DNA of 14,136 nt, taken from assembly GCA_002493085.1 (NCBI GenBank), contig DKXQ01000035.1, positions 1 to 14,136 of the forward strand, read 5' to 3'. This DNA comes from Lachnoclostridium sp. UBA7122 (GTDB lineage Bacteria; Bacillota; Clostridia; Lachnospirales; Lachnospiraceae). A program made the position numbers and the translations under genes. This document shows, one piece after another, positions 1-6,130 of the stretch (position 1 is the first letter of the stretch; the number at the start of each line of letters is the position of its first letter). The notes under the pieces were generated by a model. The model was not told the DNA's origin. It saw only the letters and a program-made list of their open reading frames with translations, and did not search any database.

Positions 1-21
1 GTTCGAACCCCTGGAGGCGCA
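1..21 (+). tRNA. 3' end of a tRNA, cut by the window edge
   Basis: The first bases fit the end of a tRNA. G1 is the last base of the 5' T-stem, 2-8 (TTCGAAC) is the T-loop, 9-13 (CCCTG) the 3' T-stem, 14-20 (GAGGCGC) the 3' acceptor strand and A21 the discriminator. The implied 5' acceptor strand is GCGCCTC. No CCA is encoded (CTA follows), so CCA would have to be added enzymatically. The anticodon lies outside the window, so identity cannot be read. The acceptor and discriminator would suit a clostridial tRNA-Arg, but that is a guess. The missing 5' part cannot be checked. Confidence 0.75.
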
Positions 22-68
22 CTATAAGTCCTTATTTGGCGTTTAATGCGCTGGGCAGGGGCTTTTTT
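8..68 (+). terminator. possible tRNA terminator sharing the tRNA 3' end
   Basis: CCCCTG (8-13) can pair with CAGGGG (56-61), and GCGC (17-20) with GCGC (48-51). C62 and a T6 tract (63-68) follow directly. The base of the hairpin would be made of the tRNA T-stem and acceptor bases, with a large interior of about 27 bases. The T-tract after a GC-rich arm is terminator-like, but the large loop makes it a weak example. Confidence 0.35.
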
Positions 69-92
69 AATTTTAAAAAATACACATACCTA

Positions 93-125
93 TAAAGCAG
101 CAGATAATTAATACCTGCTGCTTTA
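93..125 (-). terminator. hairpin terminator of the sortase/surface-protein unit
   Basis: Perfect 11-bp inverted repeat: TAAAGCAGCAG (93-103) and CTGCTGCTTTA (115-125) with an 11-base loop, lying 6 bases beyond the stop of the surface protein gene. Read leftward, the stem is followed by a moderately U-rich stretch that ends in six T (minus-strand complement of 75-80). It probably ends the leftward transcript and shields the convergent tRNA gene. Confidence 0.7.
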
Positions 126-131
126 CATATC

Positions 132-1073
132 TTATTCATCTTTTTTATATCTTTTACCTGCTATAACAAACCCTGCACCAATAAGTACGAGTGCTAAAGC
201 GCCATAATACCGTATGTCTGTCTTATAGTCACCTGTTCTTGGAGCCCTGTAAGAGCCTGTGCTGTAATTTCTTACGCTTGTGCCACTGCCAGAAAGAGCC
301 TGTGCAGATTTTGAACTGCTGTTTTTAGATGAACCGCCTGTAGTCTTTCCTGCTGGTGCAGTTGTACTGCTGCTTCCTGTAGTTTTACTATTTTTAGGTT
401 TTTTACTACTTGCGGGTTCATCATCATCCGGTTCTTTGGCAGAAGCTTTCTGTACTGCAATCGCCTCAATAACTATATCACCATTGACAGAATCGATTTC
501 AAGCAGGCCTTCATTATATGAATATCCGCTTGCTACATAATCACCATTCACCTTAACTGCAACATTTAACGGGTCAAGCCTGAATCCACTTTCTGCCTTA
601 AGTTTTACAGAATATTTTGTCCCTGCCTTTACATTGCCTTCACGTTTACTTGCCGTAACCTTATATAAATCATATGATATGTTATAAGCATCTGAATCAC
701 CAGTTTCAGTACCAGTACTGTCACCTGTACTGCTATCTGTAGCTGGGACACCATTAACAGTTATAACTAAATCCCCCCGCACATCACTAATGACCAGGTT
801 GCCGCCTTCATATACATAGCCGGATAGTTCTTCACCTGCCATCTGTACAGAGATGCTGTCTGGAAGGGTATAACCCGCATCTGCTGTAAATACCACATCA
901 AGCCCGCTTCCCTCTATAACTTCTGCCTCCCCTGGAGATGCAGTTACCCCTGTAAGGTTATATGTCACAGTATGTATATCACCCTCATCTGCATATGCTG
1001 GCTGTGCCGGCACAACTGCCATAAACACAACAGACAATATAACCATTATAAAAGCTTTTTTAATCCTTCCCAT
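132..1073 (-). CDS. secreted repeat protein with sortase-type wall anchor
   Basis: Surface protein of 313 aa. A signal peptide covers residues 1-28 (KK near the N-terminus, hydrophobic core, predicted cut after AYA). Two related beta-rich repeats follow at about 36-108 and 131-204. Both run Y-[ND]-L-x-x-VTAS, a G-[FY]-x-L turn, and end [VN]-x-GD-[IL]-VI. Then comes a Ser/Thr/Lys-rich, probably wall-spanning linker (210-275), the sorting-like motif APRTG (277-281), a hydrophobic segment (about 290-306) and a KRYKKDE tail. APRTG departs from LPXTG but resembles the (S/P)PXTG motif used by the class B sortase of Clostridioides difficile. The ATG has a strong AAGGAGG nine bases upstream and overlaps the end of the sortase gene by 14 bases, so the two are probably translationally coupled. 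The repeats resemble short beta-sandwich repeats common in Firmicutes surface and phage proteins; their ligand is unknown. Wall anchoring is inferred from the C-terminus and the neighbour. Confidence 0.85.
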   Translation of the reverse strand: MGRIKKAFIMVILSVVFMAVVPAQPAYADEGDIHTVTYNLTGVTASPGEAEVIEGSGLDVVFTADAGYTLPDSISVQMAGEELSGYVYEGGNLVISDVRGDLVITVNGVPATDSSTGDSTGTETGDSDAYNISYDLYKVTASKREGNVKAGTKYSVKLKAESGFRLDPLNVAVKVNGDYVASGYSYNEGLLEIDSVNGDIVIEAIAVQKASAKEPDDDEPASSKKPKNSKTTGSSSTTAPAGKTTGGSSKNSSSKSAQALSGSGTSVRNYSTGSYRAPRTGDYKTDIRYYGALALVLIGAGFVIAGKRYKKDE

Positions 1074-1941
1074 TTTTATTAACCTCCTTAGCTACTATAA
1101 ACAATCTTCCATCCTCTTCTACACTATTGCATGTGGACAGCGTTACAAGCTTATCACCATATTTAAGGTCTACACCTGTCTCATATGCCTCAAGACTCTT
1201 AATATTTTTCACATATTCTTTAAACGACTTTTTATCTTCTGCATTAAGAAAGTCATAATACTTAAATGTATCATCACTCTCATCTGATATTTTTGACAGT
1301 CCGACAGCAGCTATCTTGTATATACGGTGTTTATACAATGTATCAAAAGAAACAATGCTATGGCTGTCATAGTAATCTTTATCAAGGTAGTGCTGCAATG
1401 TTCCAAACATAGACCCATTCTTCATATTATGGCCATATATAATAATATTGTCGTCTGGAAGAAATACATCATTCCTTGCATCCACAAATATAGAACCAGC
1501 CTCATCTTCTTCACCATCAAAATTGTGGTCAAGGTAAAACTCCTGGTATATCTTGCTCTGGACTACAGGATAATTAATATCTGTGCCATCAATAACAATC
1601 CAGCCAGCTAAGTCAGAATTAGTCTTATACATCTTGCGGTACTCAGGAAGAATACCATCAGGTGAAATATTCCCACCGGCAGCAGATGCCCTTTGTTCCT
1701 GAAGTTTTTTAATATCCCTGGCTCTTTTATAATTACTGTATGTGCCATACATAAGCAGGCCAAGAAACACAAGCCCTGTTATAATAAGTACAGCACCTAT
1801 TATCCTGAAGCGCCTTTGCCTCTTTTTTACCTTATTTTTTCTATAATCCTGCTTTTCAAGCATAAGCCTTAAGCGGGCATTTTCTTTTGAAAGTTTATCA
1901 ATTTTATCCTGCATGGATTTATCTGTTTTAAACCTGTCCAT
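1060..1941 (-). CDS. srtB: class B sortase
   Basis: Membrane-bound cysteine transpeptidase that cleaves a C-terminal sorting motif and joins the protein to the cell wall. With the ATG at 1941 it has 293 aa: a short coiled coil (about 9-30), a basic patch, one membrane segment (about 47-66) and an extracellular catalytic domain (about 98-286). The catalytic residues are visible: His171 in YGHN, Cys271 in LSTC and Arg279 in GRLF. The class B signature is the long segment between the IIYGHNM and LSTC motifs and the N-terminal anchor. The frame extends to a TTG at 1962, but that codon has no ribosome binding site, whereas ATG 1941 has GGTGAG four bases upstream. The wall-anchored repeat protein directly downstream, overlapping by 14 bases, is the obvious substrate. 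The srtB symbol reflects class only; the recognised motif is inferred. Confidence 0.9.
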   Translation of the reverse strand: MDRFKTDKSMQDKIDKLSKENARLRLMLEKQDYRKNKVKKRQRRFRIIGAVLIITGLVFLGLLMYGTYSNYKRARDIKKLQEQRASAAGGNISPDGILPEYRKMYKTNSDLAGWIVIDGTDINYPVVQSKIYQEFYLDHNFDGEEDEAGSIFVDARNDVFLPDDNIIIYGHNMKNGSMFGTLQHYLDKDYYDSHSIVSFDTLYKHRIYKIAAVGLSKISDESDDTFKYYDFLNAEDKKSFKEYVKNIKSLEAYETGVDLKYGDKLVTLSTCNSVEEDGRLFIVAKEVNKNGKD

Positions 1942-1995
1942 ATACTCACCACTATCTGGCAATTAACAAGTATTAATTACCGCCATATAGTCAAA

Positions 1996-2024
1996 AGTAT
2001 ACACTTATTGAAAGTAAATTGCAA
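1996..2024 (-). promoter_or_regulatory. candidate sigma-A promoter of the sortase unit
   Basis: On the minus strand TTGCAA (2019-2024) and TATACT (1996-2001) are separated by 17 bases. Transcription would start near 1989, giving a leader of about 48 bases before ATG 1941. The -10 box is 5/6 and the -35 box 4/6 to consensus. No convincing terminator is visible between the upstream dehydrogenase gene and this point, so read-through is also possible. Confidence 0.5.
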
Positions 2025-2081
2025 GTTATCCGCAAAAAATTTTATATACAAAAATATTATTAAAAATAGTGTCTTTTTTCT

Positions 2082-2840
2082 TTACAAGTTATTATGTTTT
2101 TTCATATATGCAACTGCTGCAAGTTTTATTCCTGATGGCACAGCTTTTAGTATTTTATTGATATTGCCAGGAATTATCACTGCTTTATTTTTTTCCAGCC
2201 CATCGACAGCGTACTCTGCAACCTTGCCTGCTGGCATGGCCCATACCGGGGTTTTAATCCCTTCTTTTTTAAAAAACCTTGTTCTTGTAGTTCCCGGACA
2301 CAATGTACATACATTTACACCATGTCCCTTTGCCTCATGCCTTATTGCCCTGCTGTAACTGTAAAGATATGATTTACTTGCAAAATAAGTTGAATTATAC
2401 GGGCCTGGCTGGAATGATGCCATAGATGCCACATTTAAAATACTGCCATTTCTTCTTTTATACATATCCCTTAAAAACAGCTTGCATAAAATAGTTGGTG
2501 CTGTTATATTCAGATATAAAAGTTTTTCATCATCATGTATTCCAATTCTTTCTGCAGGTCCTGCAAGCCCAAATCCGGCATTATTGACAAGTATATCTAT
2601 TGTGACACCCAGTTCACGTACTTTATTATATAAGCGTATAGCAGAATCTTTTATACTTAAATCCTCTTCTATAATATACGCCTTAATTTCAGGAAATCTT
2701 TCGTCCATGCTTCTCTTTGCTCCCTTAAGATGCTTTAACGAAGAAGATACCATTACAATACCATATCCCTTGCGCGCAAGCACCCTTGAAATTGCAATCC
2801 CAATACCACTTGTCGCACCCGTAACTAATGCATATTTCAT
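2082..2840 (-). CDS. short-chain dehydrogenase/reductase (classical SDR)
   Basis: NAD(P)(H)-dependent oxidoreductase of 252 aa, the usual length for classical SDRs. The cofactor-binding glycine motif TGATSGIG is at residues 7-14, NNAG at 86-89 and the structural Asn at 111. The catalytic Ser139, Tyr152 and Lys156 have standard spacing (YFASK), and PG at 182-183 follows the active-site region. The substrate cannot be read. The overall pattern resembles the DltE/YqjQ-like SDRs annotated broadly as SDR family oxidoreductases. The frame runs on to a TTG at 2885, but ATG 2840 has an AAAGG box at normal distance and places the Rossmann strand at the N-terminus, so I use it. The hydrophobic/basic C-terminal stretch (about 230-248) may touch a membrane. 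It is probably a single-gene unit upstream of the sortase pair; no functional link is evident. Confidence 0.88.
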   Translation of the reverse strand: MKYALVTGATSGIGIAISRVLARKGYGIVMVSSSLKHLKGAKRSMDERFPEIKAYIIEEDLSIKDSAIRLYNKVRELGVTIDILVNNAGFGLAGPAERIGIHDDEKLLYLNITAPTILCKLFLRDMYKRRNGSILNVASMASFQPGPYNSTYFASKSYLYSYSRAIRHEAKGHGVNVCTLCPGTTRTRFFKKEGIKTPVWAMPAGKVAEYAVDGLEKNKAVIIPGNINKILKAVPSGIKLAAVAYMKKHNNL

Positions 2841-2907
2841 ATCAGTACACCTTTCTGGCACTATTTCCCTAACAAAAAATGCCAATTATTATTAATATCT
2901 AATTTCT

Positions 2908-2977
2908 ATAATAACACAAAACTATCAGGATGTATATAAAGTCAGAATTAGAGTAAAATAATAAAAGGACTGGTCAA
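2908..2977 (-). promoter_or_regulatory. weak promoter candidates for the dehydrogenase gene
   Basis: Two weak options read leftward. TTGACC (2972-2977) is followed after 16 bases by TACTCT (2950-2955). Separately, an extended -10, TGT-TATTAT (2908-2916), lacks a recognisable -35. Neither is convincing alone. Between these and CIRCE is an imperfectly explained hairpin, AAAAGTT-CACA-AACTTTT, ending near 3008. Confidence 0.22.
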
Positions 2978-3013
2978 ATTACAAATTTTAAAAGTTCACA
3001 AACTTTTCACAAA

Positions 3014-3050
3014 AATTATTAGCACTCACTCTTGACGAGTGCTAATAATT
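3014..3050 (+). promoter_or_regulatory. CIRCE operator (HrcA binding site)
   Basis: TTAGCACTC (3019-3027), a nine-base spacer, then GAGTGCTAA (3037-3045): a full match to the CIRCE consensus. The dyad extends outward to perfect 14-bp arms (3014-3027 and 3037-3050). CIRCE is the operator of the HrcA repressor of class I heat-shock genes in Gram-positive bacteria. It encloses the -35 box of the hsp20 promoter, so repression by steric block is expected. hrcA is not in the window. Confidence 0.96.
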
Positions 3051-3060
3051 GTGCTATATT
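3032..3060 (+). promoter_or_regulatory. sigma-A promoter of hsp20 inside CIRCE
   Basis: TTGACG (3032-3037), a 17-base spacer, then TATATT (3055-3060). The -35 box is 5/6 and the -10 box 5/6 to consensus with ideal spacing. The -35 lies in the CIRCE loop and right arm. Transcription should start near 3067, leaving a leader of about 58 bases with no further structure that I can see. Confidence 0.85.
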
Positions 3061-3124
3061 GCATACAGAGCAAAAAAATGATGAAATATAATTTTTAATC
3101 TATTATTGAAAGGGGATATGCTTT

Positions 3125-3568
3125 ATGATGATGCCGGGTATTTTTGGAGAAAACTTATTTGATGATTTTATGGAAGATTTTGCATTTCCAAGTGTTGACA
3201 AAACACTATATGGTACACATGCAAAAAACATGATGAAAACAGATGTAAGAGAAACAGATGCTGGTTATGAAATAGATATTGATCTTCCTGGCTTTAAAAA
3301 AGATGAGATTAAGATGCAGCTTACAGACGGTTATCTTACTGTCAGTGCAGCAAAGATGGTTAATAAAGAAGAAAAAGATAAAAAAGGCAGTTATATCAGG
3401 CGTGAACGCTATGCCGGAAATATGAGCCGCAGCTTTTATGTAGGCAAAAATATAACTGAGAATGACATTCATCCAAAATATGAAAATGGTATTTTGACAT
3501 TTACACTTCCAAAAGATGATAAAAAAGTCATAGAAGATAAACCACGTTATATCTCAATAGAAGGATAA
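3125..3568 (+). CDS. small heat-shock protein (Hsp20/alpha-crystallin)
   Basis: ATP-independent holdase chaperone of 147 aa that binds unfolding proteins in the cytoplasm as large oligomers. The N-terminal arm (1-37) is rich in Phe and Asp. The alpha-crystallin domain is about 38-132, with DLPGFKKDEI (53-62) and the hallmark ENGILTFTLPK (120-130). The C-terminal tail carries the I-x-I oligomerisation motif (ISI, 143-145). Three in-frame ATG codons stand in tandem at 3125, 3128 and 3131. AAAGGGG ends nine bases before the first, so I use it; starting at the second or third would alter one or two residues only. It is monocistronic, with its own CIRCE-controlled promoter and strong terminator. 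CIRCE control of an hsp20 gene is less usual than control of groESL or dnaK but is known in clostridia. Confidence 0.95.
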   Translation: MMMPGIFGENLFDDFMEDFAFPSVDKTLYGTHAKNMMKTDVRETDAGYEIDIDLPGFKKDEIKMQLTDGYLTVSAAKMVNKEEKDKKGSYIRRERYAGNMSRSFYVGKNITENDIHPKYENGILTFTLPKDDKKVIEDKPRYISIEG

Positions 3569-3589
3569 CAAATATTACACAGAAAAAGG

Positions 3590-3640
3590 GAACTATAACT
3601 TAGCAGTTGGAAAACTGTGATGTTATAGTTCTATTTTTTT
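3590..3640. terminator. strong bidirectional terminator
   Basis: GAACTATAAC (3590-3599) pairs perfectly with GTTATAGTTC (3622-3631). An inner CAGTT/AACTG stem caps the hairpin. Rightward it is followed by TATTTTTTT (3632-3640), ending hsp20. Leftward, the complement of the A-rich bases 3582-3589 supplies a T-run, so the same hairpin can end the UPF0210 operon that converges on it. Confidence 0.9.
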
Positions 3641-3643
3641 ACC

Positions 3644-5008
3644 CTAATTTTTAAAGCTGTGGATTGGTGCCGGAATCCTTCCTCCCCTGTTTATAAAGCT
3701 GCTACAGTCAAACTGGTTTACTGGCATTACTGGTGCATGACCTAAAAGCCCGCCAAATTCTACAGTTTCTCCTACTCCTTTTCCGATTACTGGTATAAGC
3801 CTGGCAGCAGTTGTCTTCTGGTTTACCATGCCAATAGCCATTTCATCTGCTATTATGCCTGAAATAGTAGAAGGCTTTGTATCTCCTGGTATTGCTATCA
3901 TATCAAGCCCTACAGAACATACACATGTCATAGCTTCAAGTTTTTCAAGAGATAGTGCCCCGTCTTCTACTGCATTTATCATGCCCTGGTCTTCACTTAC
4001 AGGTATAAATGCACCACTGAGCCCCCCTACATATGATGATGCCATTACACCACCTTTTTTAACCTGGTCATTTAATAGTGCAAGGGCAGCAGTTGTGCCT
4101 GGCGCACCTGCACGCTCTAATCCCATCTCTTCAAAGATATCTGCTATGCTGTCACCAACTGCCGGGGTAGGTGCAAGTGATAAATCTATAATTCCAAAAG
4201 GTATATTCATACGTTTTGAAGCTTCTCTTGCAACAAGCTGTCCTACTCTTGTAATTTTAAATGCTGTCTTTTTAACTTTTTCACAAAGTGTTCCAAAATC
4301 TGTACCATGTACTGATTCTAGTGCTTTGCGCATTACGCCTGGTCCGCTTACACCGACATTTATAACTGCGTCAGCTTCTGTGACACCATGAAAAGCGCCT
4401 GCCATAAATGGATTGTCATCAGGTGCGTTACAAAATACTACTAATTTTGCACAGCCTATGCTGTCCCTGTCTGCTGTTTCTTTCGCTGTGTCAAGCACAA
4501 TACCGCCCATAAGTTTTACAGCATCCATATTAAGCCCTGTTTTGGTAGAACCAAGATTCACTGAACTGCACACATAATTTGTTGTTGCAAGTGCTTTTGG
4601 TATTGAGCGTATCATCAGTTCATCGCTCCAGGTCATTCCTTTTGAAACAAGTGCACTATATCCACCGATAAAATTAACTCCTGCAGCCTTAGCTGCATTG
4701 TCCAGGGTTTGCGCTATAGTAACAAAATCTTCTGGTGTTTTACATGCAGCAGCGCCAAGCAGGGAAACTGGTGTAACAGAAATACGTTTATTAACAACTG
4801 GTATCCCAAACTCCTTTTCTATAGCCTTTCCTGTAGGAACAAGGTCTTTTGCCACAGTTGTAATACGGTTGTATATTTTTTCATTGAGTCTGCCAAGGTC
4901 ACTGTCTATACACTCTAAAAGGCTTATGCCAAGTGTTATAGTGCGGACATCAAGGTTTTCCTTTTCAATCATGTCATTAGTCTCAAGAACTTCATATATA
5001 CTAATCAT
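3644..5008 (-). CDS. UPF0210 family protein (PFL-like fold, DUF711)
   Basis: Cytoplasmic protein of 454 aa, full length for the UPF0210/DUF711 family, which NCBI calls PFL family protein because of its pyruvate formate-lyase-like barrel. The biochemical role is not established, to my knowledge. Family-like stretches are RISVTP (75-80), IGGYSALVSKG (114-124), INVGVSGPG (216-224) and the highly conserved C-terminus NRGGRIPAPI before the last residues HSFKN. It has no signal peptide or membrane segment. The ATG has AGGAGG five bases upstream. The ACT-domain gene directly before it, 31 bases away, is the standard partner of this family in many Firmicutes and archaea, which argues that the two work together, perhaps with the ACT protein sensing a small ligand. 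It is the last gene of the leftward operon. Confidence 0.93.
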   Translation of the reverse strand: MISIYEVLETNDMIEKENLDVRTITLGISLLECIDSDLGRLNEKIYNRITTVAKDLVPTGKAIEKEFGIPVVNKRISVTPVSLLGAAACKTPEDFVTIAQTLDNAAKAAGVNFIGGYSALVSKGMTWSDELMIRSIPKALATTNYVCSSVNLGSTKTGLNMDAVKLMGGIVLDTAKETADRDSIGCAKLVVFCNAPDDNPFMAGAFHGVTEADAVINVGVSGPGVMRKALESVHGTDFGTLCEKVKKTAFKITRVGQLVAREASKRMNIPFGIIDLSLAPTPAVGDSIADIFEEMGLERAGAPGTTAALALLNDQVKKGGVMASSYVGGLSGAFIPVSEDQGMINAVEDGALSLEKLEAMTCVCSVGLDMIAIPGDTKPSTISGIIADEMAIGMVNQKTTAARLIPVIGKGVGETVEFGGLLGHAPVMPVNQFDCSSFINRGGRIPAPIHSFKN

Positions 5009-5039
5009 TTAATCCTCCTGCATATTCCATCCATAGCTG

Positions 5040-5312
5040 CTATATCCTGTGCATTTTATCAAATATATCTTCACGCTGCGCTTTTATAATGCAGCCCATT
5101 TCTTCTCCAATTTGTTCAAGCTCATGGCTTAATGTTGTAAAGTCTTTAGAAAATCCTGCCACATCAACAATCATCATCATATTAAAAAAACCATCAACTA
5201 TTGTCTGGGAAATGTCAAGTATATTTACACTATTATTAGCTAAATATGTGCAGACTTTTGCAATAATGCCTACACTGTCCCTGCCTACTACTGTTACTAC
5301 TGTCTTCTTCAT
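5040..5312 (-). CDS. ACT domain protein, UPF0237 family
   Basis: A 90-aa protein that is essentially one ACT domain extended by a short C-terminal helix. ACT domains bind amino acids or similar ligands and often regulate a partner enzyme. The start (KKTVVTVVGRDSVGI) is the usual first strand and ligand loop of this family, and NILDISQTIVDGFFNMMMIVD forms the next helix and strands. The frame is open to an ATG at 5357 inside yycJ, but that ATG has no properly spaced ribosome binding site. ATG 5312 has GGAGG seven bases upstream and gives the normal family length. The gene starts 16 bases after the yycJ stop and is followed by the UPF0210 gene, its usual neighbour. It is related to the regulatory ACT halves of GcvR, but the ligand is unknown. 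Confidence 0.92.
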   Translation of the reverse strand: MKKTVVTVVGRDSVGIIAKVCTYLANNSVNILDISQTIVDGFFNMMMIVDVAGFSKDFTTLSHELEQIGEEMGCIIKAQREDIFDKMHRI

Positions 5313-5328
5313 AAATATTCCTCCATTT

Positions 5329-6123
5329 TTACAAACTGGCCATTGCAGAAGGCACATCCCTTCCAGCGACTGTCATCTGGAAAGGCAGCCTGTCTATGCC
5401 AAGTTCTTCCCATATCTGGCACTTTACAGCCTGGTATGCAAGGCCAGGATAGTTATTTTCTTTTGAAAGATGTGCAAGAAATGTATATTTTAAACCTTTG
5501 CCAAGCAGCCTGCACAAAAGCCTTCCAGAATCTTCATTAGATAAATGCCCCTTTTCTCCCATTATCCTGCACTTCAGCCTGTATGGATACCTTCCCGCTT
5601 CAAGCATGCTTATATCATGGTTTGCCTCAAGCACAAGTATTTCACTTCCTGAGAGGTGGTCTACTGTATATTCACTATATGTGCCTAAGTCAGTGGCCAC
5701 ACCTGCTTTATGCCCGCCTGAACAGACTGTATAGCATACAGGGTCTGCTGCATCATGGGAAGTGCTAAATGGTGTTATATGCATATTTTTAAGTGCAATA
5801 CATCTGTCAGGATGCACTTCATATAAATGGTTCATTGATATTACACCTTGTTTATCTTTGCTTCTGATACAGTCAAGTGTACTTCCTGTAGCATAAACCG
5901 GGATATCAAACATCTTTACCATCATATTTATCCCCTGTATATGGTCAATATGCTCATGTGTGACAAATATGGCATCTATTTTCTGCGGGCTTATGCCAAT
6001 ACTGCCCAGCCCCTCTGCAATTCTTTTTCTGCTAATGCCTGCATCAATAAGTATATTGGTGTCTTTATCCCCAATATAAATACAGTTGCCACTGCTTCCG
6101 CTTGCAATGCTACAAACTCTCAT
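5329..6123 (-). CDS. yycJ: YycJ/WalJ-type metallo-beta-lactamase fold hydrolase
   Basis: Probable metal-dependent hydrolase of 264 aa in the cytoplasm. The N-terminus MRVCSIASGSSGN (1-13) is the signature of the YycJ/WalJ family. Strand ILIDAG (24-29) leads to the metal-binding motif THEHIDH (55-61: His56, His58, Asp60, His61). Further likely ligands are His123 in STSHDA, Asp144 (VATDLG) and His218 in LAHLS near the C-terminus. In Bacillus the gene lies in the walRK cluster and has been linked to cell-wall homeostasis and DNA processing; the substrate is uncertain. Here it is not next to walRK but 7 bases after the FtsA-like gene and 16 before the ACT gene. The ATG has AAAGG about 10 bases upstream, inside the end of the previous gene. 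Confidence 0.88.
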   Translation of the reverse strand: MRVCSIASGSSGNCIYIGDKDTNILIDAGISRKRIAEGLGSIGISPQKIDAIFVTHEHIDHIQGINMMVKMFDIPVYATGSTLDCIRSKDKQGVISMNHLYEVHPDRCIALKNMHITPFSTSHDAADPVCYTVCSGGHKAGVATDLGTYSEYTVDHLSGSEILVLEANHDISMLEAGRYPYRLKCRIMGEKGHLSNEDSGRLLCRLLGKGLKYTFLAHLSKENNYPGLAYQAVKCQIWEELGIDRLPFQMTVAGRDVPSAMASL

Positions 6124-6130
6124 AACATAT

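Noticed and set aside
1..21. 3' end of tmRNA (ssrA)
   Set aside because: tmRNA ends in an acceptor strand complementary to GGGG and usually an encoded CCA; the acceptor here ends GGCGC-A with no CCA.
1942..1962. TTG start seven codons upstream for the sortase
   Set aside because: No ribosome binding site precedes it, while ATG 1941 has one.
1963..2081. Terminator after the dehydrogenase gene
   Set aside because: Only short AT-only inverted repeats are present, too weak to call.
2841..2885. TTG start 15 codons upstream for the dehydrogenase
   Set aside because: No ribosome site, and it would add a tail before the Rossmann strand that classical SDRs lack.
2482..2895. Plus-strand open frame opposite the dehydrogenase
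   Set aside because: It lies antisense to conserved SDR motifs and has no recognisable product.
2972..2978. GGTCAAA, a half-site of the CtsR heat-shock operator
   Set aside because: The second heptad of the CtsR consensus is missing at the required distance, and CIRCE already explains the regulation.
5313..5357. Upstream ATG for the ACT gene inside yycJ
   Set aside because: Wrongly spaced ribosome site, and it adds 15 residues beyond the family length.
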